Shown: positions 53,001 to 59,212 of the stretch, in pieces
How positions within the stretch are numbered: the stretch's first letter is position 1
How the letters are laid out: every line of letters starts with the position of its first letter
Assembly: GCF_028858725.1 (NCBI RefSeq)
Contig: NC_084790.1
Coordinates: forward strand, 32,095,031 to 32,159,030
DNA length: 64,000 nt
Direction of reading: 5' to 3'
Origin: Colius striatus
Lineage: Eukaryota; Chordata; Aves; Coliiformes; Coliidae
The notes under the pieces: model-generated
Seen by the model: only the letters and a program-made list of their open reading frames with translations
Databases searched by the model: none
What the model was told of the DNA's origin: nothing
Position numbers and translations under genes: made by a program

Positions 53001-56000
53001 GGATGGTATGTAACGACAATGGGACAAGTGGTGGTGCCCAAAAATGTTAAGAAGTCTATATTAGAGACTGAACACCATTGGGGAGCAGAGGTGTTGGTAA
53101 AATTTTTGAAAAAGGAAATAATTTCCAACCAAATGTTAACACTGGCGAAAAGGGTGAATGCCATGTGCCCAGTTTGTTTAAAGAATAATCCTATTGTAAG
53201 GAAACAGGTGCAGTTGGGAAAATTACAAATAGGACCAGAGCCTGGAGATTATTGGCAAGTCAACTTTTCAGAACTTCCAAGGGCTCAAGGGACTTAAATA
53301 CCTGTTGGTGTATGTGTGCACCTTTTCGGGGTGGCCAGAAGCCTTCCCTTGTAGAACAAACCAAGCAAAGGAAGTGGTGAAGACTTTGTTGAAAGAAATA
53401 ATACCTAGATTTGGAGTACCACTGGGATTATCATCAGATAGAGGCCCACATTTTGTGGCAGGGATAGTTCAGGAGGTGGCTAGGACGTTAGACATTACCT
53501 GGAATTTACACACTCCATGGAGACCCCAGTCTAGTGGTCAAGTAGAAAGGATGAACCAAACATTGAAAAATCAGATCAAAAAGATATGTCAGGAGGCCAA
53601 ACTTCAGTGGCCCCAAGCTTTGCCATTAGTGTTTACTTAGGATTAGGATAAAACCTAGGGAAAGGATAGGAGTAAGTCCGTACGAAATACTGTACGGCAA
53701 GCCTTATCATGCCACCGTGTTAAAAGGAGACCCGCATGTATTGGGAGACCAGGTGATTTTTAACTATGTTACGTCACTCAATAGAGTTCTCAACGCCTTA
53801 CAGGGTGCCCTTCAATGGAATCGGCCGCTCCCGCTGGAAAATCCAGTGCATGATATTCAACCGGGAGATCAGGTCTATGTGAAGAATTGGTTCACAGACT
53901 CACTGAGAGAGACATGGGACGGTCCCCATCAAGTGATCTTGACAACTTTCACAGCCATAAAGAACCTGTGGTTACTGTCATGGAAGGGATGGATGTCAAT
54001 TTAACCTGTGACATTGCTGATGACCAAGGAGCTGGAGCAGTTTTCAAATGACAAGCTTTTTTGTTTTCTCCTTCTGAGGTAAATGCTTAGACTTAATACT
54101 GCTCACATCAAAATTTTTCTCTTTGACCTCTACCTCTAGTGCCTCTACCACCAAGATGTTTAACTATCTCCAGGACAACATAACAATTTAACAACTATTT
54201 CAGTTTTAGTGAATTGAAAGTGTTTACTTTAGTTACCTGACAAGAAGGAGAGGAAAATTAAGTTGTTACTGTTGCAGATACACACTTATTTTAGTTAACA
54301 ACTTATCATCACAATAAGTACTCAAGCACTTGTTAAGCACTTGTTAATCACCTAGTAATAGTTCAATCAATTAGCTAAGCACTTGCAAATAACTCAAACA
54401 TGTATTGATTAAGTAAGTATTCATTTGAATCACATAAGGATCAAACTGCAAGAGTTACATACCACACCTGATGGGGACCTGTTACCTTAGCTACAAGACC
54501 TTGGTGAATGTATTTGTTAGGTTACCTTGGCTGTTACCTTAGTTGTTACTAAAACAAAGGGACTGATATCTTTTTTTGACCAATCACCCTGAGTTTGGAA
54601 ATTTTGTGTTTGTTGGGAACTAATCAGGGTGAAGGGCTAAATTGACAGATGGACATTTTATGCATGCTTGTGTTAGCAAAAGTGATTCTTTTGTTTGAGC
54701 TGTAAGCACTATGGAGGAGCTATCCCCCGTGTTTTCCCAGCACTGCATAATAGAGAAGTGCCTGCTTATCTGCATTCCTGTGTAGATAAGTTTTCATGAT
54801 TGCGGTCAACAGTTTTGGCGACCCAGATGGGACCTTGTGAGTGAGACCTGACAGGATCGGATGCTGATCGAACTCCAGATGGCACCGAGGAATTCTCGGG
54901 GAAGGACCATCACCTGCGACCCTTACAGCTCTTTGCAACGTTCCCTGGAGTGGTAAGGCACTTCTAATTGGTTGGGGGTGGAACCTGGTGAACTAGCCTG
55001 TAAGTCGCGGTGTCGGAGATCCCGCTTGGTTTGGCCCAAGGAAAGCCCAAAGCAGCCTGCCAGTAAGATGGAGTGAAAGTTCCGCTTGGTTGGGCTAGAG
55101 GATCCTCATGTTGGTATTGGGAACCTAGGCATCACCTGTAAGGCGAATGCAAAAGCGATCGCAGGGTTGGCATTGGTATTACAGCTCGTAAGTCGGATGA
55201 AGTGAACGCAGGGCTGACATTGGTAATTGGCAATTGGTAATTGGTATAATTGGGCCCACATAAGTATATGGTAAAGGTACCTATTGATTTTGGTTTGTAC
55301 ATTGATTTGTACGTTGGTTTGTATAGTGCTTTGTGTATTTATGCGTATTACTGTATATTGTGTTGTGAGCTGTCTGTGTGTGAGTGATTGAGGCGAGAAC
55401 AGTAGTGCTTCCTAAGGAGCCACCAAAATATTCAGGGGAGGATGAGAAATTGGCCAAGTTACTAAATGCAGAGAAAAATTCAGAAGGATGGTGGATGACA
55501 AGTACAGGTCAAGTAGTATTGCCTCCCTTAATCATGAGAGAGATTTTGCAAACAAAGCATAGGGAGTGTCATTGGGGTGCAAAAGCTATGACTCAGCTTC
55601 TGAAAAGAAGTATAATATCAATACAAATGTTGGAAATGGCCAAATCAGTAATGGCGAAATGTGAAATTTGTTTAAAGAACAATCCAATAGTACAAAAAAA
55701 GGGTACAGATGGGCAAAATAAAACTGAAGTAGAACCAGGAGATTATTGGCAAATTGATAGATGGACATTTTATGCATGTTTGTGTTGGCAAACGTGATTC
55801 TTTTGTTTGAGCTGTAGAAAAACCCTGAAAATGGCACAAATGGAGGAGCTATCCAGCCCCGCCTTCCCCTCCCCCCCCCCCCCAATTCCTGTGCAGATAT
55901 TGCGGATCGGTCAACATTACAACATAACGAGTCAAGAAATAAACCATGAAAACTAAACACAGAATTATGGGGAAAAAAAAAATTGAAATACTATCTCCAG

Positions 56001-59000
56001 AGCAAATCAAAGGCTGAATTTGCTGAGCAACAGCTGAGCAGTAAGAGAACTAAGCAAAAGCCTGAGTTTTTGTTAATCCATGTTTCATAGATAAGCTTAT
56101 CACATAGAGTATGTCACACCACACCATAAAAGGAAAAAATTATGTTATAACCTTTACCTCAGTAAAGGTATACATTTGCTTCAGTATAACTTAAGGCTCC
56201 TCCCTCTAAATTGTCAGAATTTTCCAGTTGTTAAGATCTTGGGTTGATACTGGCTAACTTACTAAAGTTATTTGAGAAGATGAAAGAATTAACAATGTAA
56301 TTACAGAAAATCACTTTGCCCCACAAAACCAGACTACAGTTTGTATGTAATTTTTACAGGCACATTTTAGCAGACTATTTTCAGCTCCTGATTTCAGCCA
56401 CTGATACAGCCCAATATATCTTACCAGGTGCTCATGTGCTTGTAAAACTAAAATCACTTTCTAAAGCTACTTAACTTTATCTCTTTGAAGATAAAAATAC
56501 AAACAAATCTGACCCATTTTGTCCTTTTGCCTTCTTTGCTTTTACATGTGTAAATTTCGACTGAACTTAAGAGTTGTATCTACATGAAATTGAAGCTAGG
56601 CTCCTGTAAAGGATGTAAAAAAAATTATCTTAAACTAACAATTAAGAGCATGAAACAAAATTCTCTCATGGCATTTATTGTGTTTTGATATTTCGCATTT
56701 AGCTTAAAACTAATACCAAATGGACAAAATAATGCAGCATATTTCCATAGAAACATGTTCGATGAAGATGTACACTGAGTGATAAATGAGACTGAAAAGC
56801 AGAAATGTGGCTTTGAAATACATTTCAAAGAAAAAGGAAAAACATTTTAAAAACAGGACTTTGTTTCAAACATTTTGTTTCAAACATTAATGTGAAACAT
56901 ACAGATAACAAGATTCTCAATCAAATGCTCATGTACTTATTAATGCGAAGGTTAAGAATCTTGTCAGCATAAAGCTTGATATAAATTTGTAAACACTTAT
57001 TCTGTTTTGAAATAGGCTTAAAAACAGAATACTATTTCTTTCTAAAAAAATCCATATTGAATTGAGTAAGACAAGTTGCAGATATAGAATTCTAAACACT
57101 GACTCTGCTAGTTAAAGAGATTTTCAGTCAAAATGATCTTACACTCTAGAAGCTGTTTTTTATGTGACTCTAACTTAATTATTTGAGTTAACTCTGTAAA
57201 ATGGCAGAGTATGTAGAAAATTTAATGCCTTTAGGAGATGTTATCAAAAGCTCTAAACACTGGCCTAATCTTTCTTCTCATTAAAGGCAAAAATAAATTG
57301 CCTTTAAATTTTGTAGTCCTTGAACTTCAATATTGTTCAATGAAGACAGTACAGATGTGTAGCTTATGAGGTCTTCTCCTTAGTATCAAGAAAAATTTTG
57401 ATACTAAACTAGCATTTATCTAATAGTATATGATGCACAGGAATGGTATAGTCTTACTTTAACATATCTGAAACATAAATAACAGCTTATATCTAGAAGC
57501 TTTATAACAGCCATAGATTTTTTCATGCATCTAAATACTGCACACATTTTTGCTTAAGTTGTTATGCATAAATGCACATATACACAAATGTAGTGAAAAA
57601 TAATCCAGTACTGAACACTAGCTGCACTCAGCTTCCTGCATGTATAACTAATATTGAAGCACAAGAACATATTATTTCCTAATACATACATGCTAATACA
57701 AACTGAGAAATCCTCAAAGAGCTAATAACAGATGGCTACATATAGAATACAGAATAGTTACATACTATAGGACTACTTCTTTGTGCCCATTCTTTAGAAT
57801 TGCACTTACAGATACATGAATTAGAATCTTCTCTAGCAAATTAAACCAAGAACAGGAAAATCTAATGAGATTAAAATGCATCGAGAAATTTTCCCTGTAG
57901 GGAAAAGCTAGAGATCAGAGGTAGATAATTAAAAAATTATTTCTTATGTAGCATCCAATCACAATAGCGAATTGCATACATTAAAGATAATCAGATTAAA
58001 AAAAAATCTATTAACTCATTAACAATCAGGATAGAATTTATTACTATTTGCCATTAGTGAGTCCTTTACTTGACATGGAAATAAATAAGTACATACCCTG
58101 ATCCAAAATATTTTCCTCTTCTTTTCTGGCCTCCTGCAGTGAAGAATTTTTATCAGTTTCCTTGGTTTCTGAAAAATATATTTAGGATATGATATTTACC
58201 TCTGTGTGAGAATGGAACTCAGTATCTTCCTACTGGGGGAAAAAAAGCCCTTCTGAAATGAACATTTGGTTTCCCCTTCCCTTCCCTTCCCTTCCCTTTC
58301 CTTCCCTTCCCTTCCCTTCCCTTCCCTTCCCTTCCCTTCCCTTCCCTTCCCTTCCCTTCCCTTCCCTTCCCTTCCCTTCCCTTCCCTTCCCTTCCCTTCC
58401 CTTCCCTTCCCTTCCCTTCCCTTCCCTTCCCTTCCCTTCCCTTTCTCCTTTCTGTACATCTGTCTACCTATCTACCTATCATAGTACCAAACAGTGCAGC
58501 AGTAAAAGGAATAAATTTAAGATGTGTGTTTAGCCAGTCAGATTACTGCTGGATAATACCGCTGCTGCAATTTCTATGCCCATTAGTATTCAATACAAAC
58601 AATATAATTCAATGTATTCAACGCAGACTAGTATATAAACACCCTTTCATAATAAGACAGTGTGATCCAAGAAATGTTATTATTCAACTTTGCAAGAAAC
58701 TGAAGATTAAGCAAATATTAAAAAACTGTTAATATAAAGTAATGATATCTGATGTAGAAAATAAGTCAATCTTTTGGGTACACAGCTCATGTAGCTATAA
58801 AAAAATGCTGGAAATTGAAAGAAGACAATAGGGAAAAATGGATGAAAGACTATGTCAGTACATTTCCACCAAAACCAAGAACAGATGGTCCATAATTAGT
58901 GATCTGAATTTTATTCAGAATTGCATTTCTTTTTTATGAAAATTTAGCATATTGAAGCAACAAAGACAATCACATCAGTGAACAAAAAAATACATTAATT

Positions 59001-59212
59001 AAATGGATTACAAGTTCTTTTCACCTTCATGATGCCCATGTGTCATCTTTAGCATATCAGACTTGACTGGAATAGGAATATTTGCCTCCTGTGGTATATT
59101 TCTGAACATCTCAGGGTTTGCATTCTGTGTGCAGGTCATATATGAGACAGCATGCTTGGCTTCCATATAGTACATAATGTAAAAATTACACATTTCATCA
59201 TTTGCTGTTCCC
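16915..59212 (-). CDS. PAM: PAM, C-terminal two thirds (14 exons)
   Basis: Fourteen exons on the - strand give an uninterrupted reading frame of 2011 nt (669 codons plus stop) with all splice phases matching: 59025-59212, 58097-58168, 39480-39785, 34585-34714, 30182-30298, 29582-29654, 28826-29033, 27984-28184, 25548-25666, 24590-24689, 23156-23209, 20217-20420, 18626-18682 and 16915-17096. Every donor is GT and every acceptor AG. In order the protein holds the end of the PHM monooxygenase core, a linker, exon A with a Lys-Lys cleavage site, the whole PAL lyase domain, one membrane helix and an acidic cytosolic tail. PAM makes C-terminal amides on neuropeptides and hormones inside secretory granules: copper-dependent PHM hydroxylates the terminal glycine and zinc-dependent PAL releases glyoxylate. 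The catalytic residues visible here are all present. The upstream PHM exons and signal peptide are outside the window. Confidence 0.96.
17277..18356 (-). mobile_element. CR1 LINE fragment in the last PAM intron
   Basis: On the - strand it runs from RT ([34 protein letters not shown], then [10 protein letters not shown] with both aspartates kept) through 17721-18059 and 17360-17701 to the tail at 17277 (GATTCTATGA on that strand). Frames are shifted relative to one another. It lies in the same direction as PAM transcription. Confidence 0.93.
18626..18682 (-). CDS. PAM: PAM exon, juxtamembrane cytosolic segment
   Basis: 57 nt between TTATTTTTCAG and GTAAG. With one base from the exon before, it encodes [18 protein letters not shown]. 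It links the membrane helix to the tail and stays in phase on both sides. Confidence 0.95.
18683..20216 (-). other. PAM intron, no other feature recognised
   Basis: AT-rich intron. An 18-bp perfect palindrome (ATAACATATATATGTTAT) lies near 19928-19945. No mobile element was recognised. Confidence 0.6.
20217..20420 (-). CDS. PAM: PAM exon, lumenal stalk and transmembrane helix
   Basis: 204 nt. After a charged, Gln-rich and Lys-rich stalk comes a single hydrophobic helix, [20 protein letters not shown], followed by the stop-transfer residues RWRKT. Donor CTATGGAG then GTAACC. In other vertebrates this exon can be skipped, giving soluble PAM (established knowledge). Confidence 0.97.
20421..23155 (-). 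other. PAM intron with CR1 and a microexon candidate
   Basis: Holds the CR1 at 22080-22578 and a 19-nt exon-like segment at 20967-20985 (see findings). An A-run follows the CR1 tail near 22597. The rest is featureless. Confidence 0.6.
22080..22578 (+). mobile_element. CR1 LINE 3' fragment
   Basis: Begins at [20 protein letters not shown], goes through the [13 protein letters not shown] region and ends with GATTCTATGATTCTATA at 22578. About 0.5 kb, antisense to PAM, with an internal deletion after the GATCTCATTAATATT block. Confidence 0.9.
23156..23209 (-). CDS. PAM: PAM small exon between PAL and the stalk
   Basis: 54 nt between TTGTTTTACAG and GTTAGTC. Encodes [17 protein letters not shown], highly conserved in the family. 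An internal GT (GAG then GTACAG) at 23171-23170 could act as an alternative donor. Confidence 0.95.
24590..24689 (-). CDS. PAM: PAM exon, end of PAL domain
   Basis: 100 nt, phase 0 start. Encodes [17 protein letters not shown], then VWKFAST. The histidine of MPHD (codon at 24672-24674) corresponds to the third PAL zinc ligand (His786 in rat numbering). Donor GGAA then GTATGT. Confidence 0.96.
25548..25666 (-). CDS. PAM: PAM exon, PAL domain
   Basis: 119 nt between GTTGTTGCAG and GTAGAG. Encodes [20 protein letters not shown], then a beta-propeller strand, [11 protein letters not shown]. Confidence 0.96.
25667..27983 (-). other. PAM intron containing a decayed CR1
   Basis: The middle, about 26130-27330, is an old CR1 (separate entry). 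The 207-codon frame at 27796-28419 on the - strand is the next PAM exon read through into its flanking introns and is not a separate gene. Confidence 0.6.
26130..27330 (+). mobile_element. Ancient, strongly decayed CR1-like LINE
   Basis: Weak but ordered similarity to CR1 ORF2 on the + strand: a segment near 26210 reading NSTGLDGT, one near 26290 with [17 protein letters not shown] near 26703, then a 3' part near 27120-27260 resembling the PHLEYC and EERL blocks at DNA level. Full of stops and gaps. Boundaries are approximate and the family call is by order of remnants only. Confidence 0.55.
27984..28184 (-). CDS. PAM: PAM exon, PAL domain with zinc ligand
   Basis: 201 nt. Encodes [14 protein letters not shown], then [16 protein letters not shown] and [15 protein letters not shown]. 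The His of IPHS (codon 28138-28140) matches the second zinc ligand (rat His690). The Arg of VADR matches rat Arg706, and the two cysteines match a known PAL disulfide. Confidence 0.97.
28826..29033 (-). CDS. PAM: PAM exon, PAL domain with catalytic Tyr
   Basis: 208 nt, phase 0 start. Encodes [18 protein letters not shown] and [12 protein letters not shown]. The Tyr of GYC corresponds to rat Tyr654 and the Cys pair to a PAL disulfide. Its acceptor is odd: a long A-run, not pyrimidines, sits directly before the AG. Donor GAAG then GTACAG. Confidence 0.95.
29582..29654 (-). CDS. PAM: PAM exon, PAL domain with first zinc ligand
   Basis: 73 nt. Encodes [20 protein letters not shown]. The His of PHG (codon 29639-29641) corresponds to rat His585, the first zinc ligand. 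Acceptor TTTAACTTTCAG, donor CATCAG then GTATG. Confidence 0.96.
29706..29775 (+). repeat. Two tandem copies of a 35-bp unit
   Basis: Copies at 29706-29740 and 29741-29775 match at 31 of 35 positions, with TTTATCTACAAAT in the core. They lie in a PAM intron 51 bp upstream of the 29582-29654 exon acceptor. Confidence 0.85.
30028..30058 (+). repeat. (ATTT)n simple repeat
   Basis: Short run of TTAT and ATTT tetranucleotides with one interruption, in a PAM intron. Confidence 0.85.
30182..30298 (-). CDS. PAM: PAM exon, PAL domain
   Basis: 117 nt. Encodes [20 protein letters not shown], then [14 protein letters not shown]. Acceptor TATTTTTGTGTAG, donor AAAAGTCT then GTAAGT. Codon phases 2 and 2 match both neighbours. 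Confidence 0.95.
30299..34584 (-). other. PAM intron, 4.3 kb, no feature recognised
   Basis: AT-rich throughout. I found no CR1 tail, LTR or RNA gene. Open frames at 30669-30908 (+) and 30922-31182 (-) have no support. Confidence 0.55.
34585..34714 (-). CDS. PAM: PAM exon, start of PAL domain
   Basis: 130 nt. Encodes [20 protein letters not shown], then [20 protein letters not shown]. The Arg of HRGD corresponds to rat Arg533 of the PAL active site. Acceptor TTTCTTTGCTCAG, donor GCCAA then GTAAGT. Confidence 0.96.
34715..39479 (-). other. PAM intron, 4.8 kb, no feature recognised
   Basis: AT-rich. A G/A-rich patch with a 14-nt A-run is near 36595-36615. The frames at 35957-36462 (both strands) and 37789-38048 lack motifs and splice signals. 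No repeat family recognised. Confidence 0.5.
39480..39785 (-). CDS. PAM: PAM exon A (PHM-PAL linker, often alternative)
   Basis: 306 nt between CTTTTCTGTACAG and GTGGGT. Encodes [18 protein letters not shown], a charged linker with VVQKKDL (Lys-Lys codons at 39655-39660), and [17 protein letters not shown]. In mammals this exon is alternatively spliced and the Lys-Lys site lets convertases separate PHM from PAL. Its phase (2 bases in, 1 base out, total divisible by 3) permits skipping without a frameshift. Confidence 0.97.
41247..41279. repeat. Perfect 14-bp inverted repeat, 5-nt loop
   Basis: TTGTTAAGCTATAT at 41247-41260 pairs with ATATAGCTTAACAA at 41266-41279. A hairpin or cruciform could form in either strand. 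Confidence 0.9.
41575..41994 (+). mobile_element. CR1 LINE 3' fragment (older subfamily)
   Basis: DNA blocks CAAAGATGACTAGAGGGCTGGAGCA-like, TTAGGAAGAAGTTCTCTTC and GGTCCCTTCCAATCCAAACC, with the tail ATTCTATGATTCTA. About 0.4 kb. It is more diverged than the copies at 17 and 44 kb. Confidence 0.9.
43764..43919 (+). other. CpG-rich exon-like open segment, antisense to PAM
   Basis: 156 nt, exactly 52 open codons, between an acceptor-like CTCTTTTTTATTCAG and a donor-like GCGACA then GTAAGC. The frame includes [20 protein letters not shown], then [20 protein letters not shown]. It holds several CpGs in an intron that has almost none. No family recognised; could be an exon of an antisense gene, a retro-inserted fragment or chance. 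Confidence 0.35.
44660..44679 (+). repeat. 20-bp target duplication, left copy
   Basis: GGGACATCCCTTTTTTCTAT is repeated without mismatch at 44803-44822, flanking the short nested CR1. Confidence 0.88.
44680..44802 (+). mobile_element. Short nested CR1 3' end, 123 bp
   Basis: Reads TGGTCCTAGGCAAATGG, GGTGGGTGGACCAGATGACC, TTGCTTCCAACCTCAACC and ends ATTCTGAGATTCTGTG plus 12 extra bases. This 3' UTR differs from that of its host CR1, so it is a second, severely 5'-truncated insertion. Confidence 0.85.
44803..44822 (+). repeat. 20-bp target duplication, right copy
   Basis: Identical to 44660-44679. Confidence 0.88.
49269..49276 (+). promoter_or_regulatory. ERV 1 LTR TATA box
   Basis: TATATAAA about 70 bp before the AATAAA at 49345, the usual spacing of the retroviral TATA box and R-region polyadenylation signal. 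Confidence 0.65.
49345..49350 (+). terminator. ERV 1 LTR polyadenylation signal
   Basis: AATAAA inside the LTR, followed by a GT-rich stretch (GGTTGTTTTGTGTTTTCC) some 25 bp on. Confidence 0.65.
49412..49429 (+). other. ERV 1 primer binding site (tRNA-Arg-like)
   Basis: TGGCGACCGCGGCAGGAC begins 7 bp after the LTR end. TGGCGACC is complementary to the 3' end of some vertebrate tRNA-Arg species (GGTCGCCA). The primer tRNA was not verified. Confidence 0.55.
49826..50690 (+). pseudogene. ERV 1 gag remnant (matrix and nucleocapsid)
   Basis: 49826-50143 encodes a gamma-like matrix ([18 protein letters not shown], then [19 protein letters not shown]) that ends at an in-frame TAG (50141-50143). 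The same frame continues to 50449 with the late-domain-like APPYVPP, an acidic run of Asp and Glu, and [13 protein letters not shown], which looks like the end of capsid. The capsid body between them is missing. After a frameshift, 50406-50690 carries an Arg-Gly-rich segment and one CCHC finger, [14 protein letters not shown], in the nucleocapsid position. Confidence 0.82.
50770..51110 (+). pseudogene. ERV 1 protease remnant
   Basis: An aspartic protease frame carries the active-site motif [10 protein letters not shown] (Asp codon 50818-50820). A frameshift near 50985 moves the end, with [14 protein letters not shown], into the next frame (50945-51343). Stops upstream separate it from gag. 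Confidence 0.8.
51228..51272 (+). repeat. A-rich tract inside ERV 1 pol
   Basis: About 45 nt of A with scattered G between the protease and RT regions. In the pol frame it encodes a Lys-rich run with Arg and Glu; family relatives are not expected to have this, so it is probably a slippage expansion. Confidence 0.8.
51283..52929 (+). pseudogene. ERV 1 reverse transcriptase and RNase H remnant
   Basis: Long open frame (open from 51169) with the RT order: [57 protein letters not shown], the catalytic YVDD (51787-51798), then the connection domain and the RNase H start LFTDGSSF. RNase H is then deleted internally: the frame jumps from ENGTR to [10 protein letters not shown], losing the stretch that should hold two of the acidic catalytic residues, and resumes with IRGHRKEEG and [12 protein letters not shown]. 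The frame leaves pol near 52900, where integrase continues in another frame. Confidence 0.9.
52900..54004 (+). pseudogene. ERV 1 integrase remnant
   Basis: Three frames carry the pieces. 52875-53297 has the zinc-binding domain ([14 protein letters not shown], with the His region shortened relative to ERV 2) and the start of the core, where the first catalytic Asp is replaced by Asn (WQVNF). 53305-53640 has the rest of the core with SSDRGPHF and [14 protein letters not shown], so the second Asp and the Glu remain. 53717-54004 has the C-terminal part ([15 protein letters not shown]). Frameshifts near 53290 and 53635 separate the pieces. Non-functional. Confidence 0.88.
53957..54052 (+). other. 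Immunoglobulin-like reading frame at ERV 1 end
   Basis: Beginning inside the last integrase codons, but in a different frame, 53957-54052 reads [17 protein letters not shown], then [12 protein letters not shown] and a stop. The VTVxEGxxVNLTC pattern is typical of the first half of an Ig V-type domain. It could be a captured host gene piece, part of an unusual env, or chance. Confidence 0.3.
54266..54269 (+). repeat. ERV 2 target duplication TTAC, left copy
   Basis: TTAC precedes the LTR start TGTTGCAG and is repeated at 55917-55920. A 4-bp duplication fits gamma-type integration. Confidence 0.7.
54270..54811 (+). mobile_element. ERV 2 5' LTR
   Basis: 542 bp from TGTTGCAG to GGTCAACA. Its last 173 bp align with 55751-55916, which proves the LTR identity. 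GTTT separates it from the primer site. Confidence 0.8.
54816..54833 (+). other. ERV 2 primer binding site (tRNA-Arg-like)
   Basis: TGGCGACCCAGATGGGAC, with the same first eight bases (TGGCGACC) and similar GTTT spacer as ERV 1. Confidence 0.55.
55384..55757 (+). pseudogene. ERV 2 integrase N-terminal fragment
   Basis: Open frame with [31 protein letters not shown], an intact HHCC zinc-binding pattern ([12 protein letters not shown], then [11 protein letters not shown]) and the core start EPGDYWQID, which keeps the first catalytic Asp. At that point it runs into LTR sequence (the codons after 55757 are LTR). No start codon context or gag precedes it. Confidence 0.85.
55751..55916 (+). mobile_element. 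ERV 2 3' LTR remnant
   Basis: Matches the end of the 5' LTR from AGATGGACATTTTATGCATG to GGTCAACA, but lacks the first 369 bp or so. It contains a 14-nt C-run within 55869-55883 that the 5' copy lacks, and about 30 bp of other differences, so the two copies have diverged considerably. Confidence 0.82.
55917..55920 (+). repeat. ERV 2 target duplication TTAC, right copy
   Basis: Directly follows GGTCAACA and repeats 54266-54269. Confidence 0.7.
58097..58168 (-). CDS. PAM: PAM exon, PHM-PAL linker
   Basis: 72 nt between TTTTTCAG and GTATGT. Encodes [20 protein letters not shown], then LDQ, and joins in phase to exon A (LDQ-GDFYSLL) and to the PHM exon upstream. Confidence 0.93.
58271..58443 (+). 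repeat. (CCCTT)n pentanucleotide repeat
   Basis: Starts irregularly at 58271, has one interruption near 58297 (CCCTTTCC), then about 28 perfect CTTCC units from 58301 to 58440. On the PAM sense strand the repeat reads AAGGG. It lies about 100 bp upstream of the acceptor of the 58097-58168 exon. The long Gly-Lys-rich and Pro-Phe-rich frames across it are artefacts of the repeat. Confidence 0.97.
59025..59212 (-). CDS. PAM: PAM exon, end of PHM core
   Basis: 188 nt between GTTGTCTAG and GTGAAA. Encodes [31 protein letters not shown] and [15 protein letters not shown]. The Met of DEMC (codon 59191-59193) corresponds to rat Met314, the methionine ligand of the catalytic copper site CuM; the Cys after it forms a known PHM disulfide. 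Confidence 0.97.

Larger units (their letters stand above)
48830..54050 (+). mobile_element. ERV 1: gamma-like endogenous retrovirus, defective
   Basis: Order on the + strand: 5' LTR (about 48830-49405), primer site at 49412, leader, gag remnants 49826-50690, protease 50770-51110, reverse transcriptase and RNase H 51283-52929, integrase 52900-54004. No matching 3' LTR follows; the copy is cut off around 54004-54050, just before ERV 2. Class-I (gamma-like) assignment rests on the matrix, protease, RT and integrase character and a single CCHC finger. It carries stops, frameshifts and large deletions (capsid, part of RNase H, apparently env) and cannot encode a working virus. It lies antisense to PAM in an intron. 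The left border is uncertain because the second LTR needed for comparison is missing. Confidence 0.88.
54270..55916 (+). mobile_element. ERV 2: short internally deleted endogenous retrovirus
   Basis: 5' LTR 54270-54811 (TGTTG...CAACA ends), primer site from 54816, leader to about 55383, integrase N-terminal fragment 55384-55757, then directly a 3' LTR remnant 55751-55916. Gag, protease, RT, most of integrase, env and the first part of the 3' LTR are missing. TTAC at both borders marks the insertion. Its integrase fragment resembles that of ERV 1, so both are from one clade. Confidence 0.85.
39786..58096 (-). other. PAM 18-kb intron holding ERVs and CR1 copies
   Basis: Contains CR1 at 41575-41994 and 44366-45096, an exon-like CpG-rich segment at 43764-43919, ERV 1 at about 48830-54050 and ERV 2 at 54270-55916. 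The stretches 39786-41574, 41995-43763, 45097-48829 and 55921-58096 show nothing that I can name beyond AT-rich intron sequence. A 14-bp inverted repeat is at 41247-41279. Confidence 0.6.

Noticed and set aside
58196..58533. Long open frames with repeated GKGRE or PFPSL motifs on both strands
   Set aside because: They are translations of the (CCCTT)n repeat; a 5-nt unit gives a 15-nt periodic frame with no stops.
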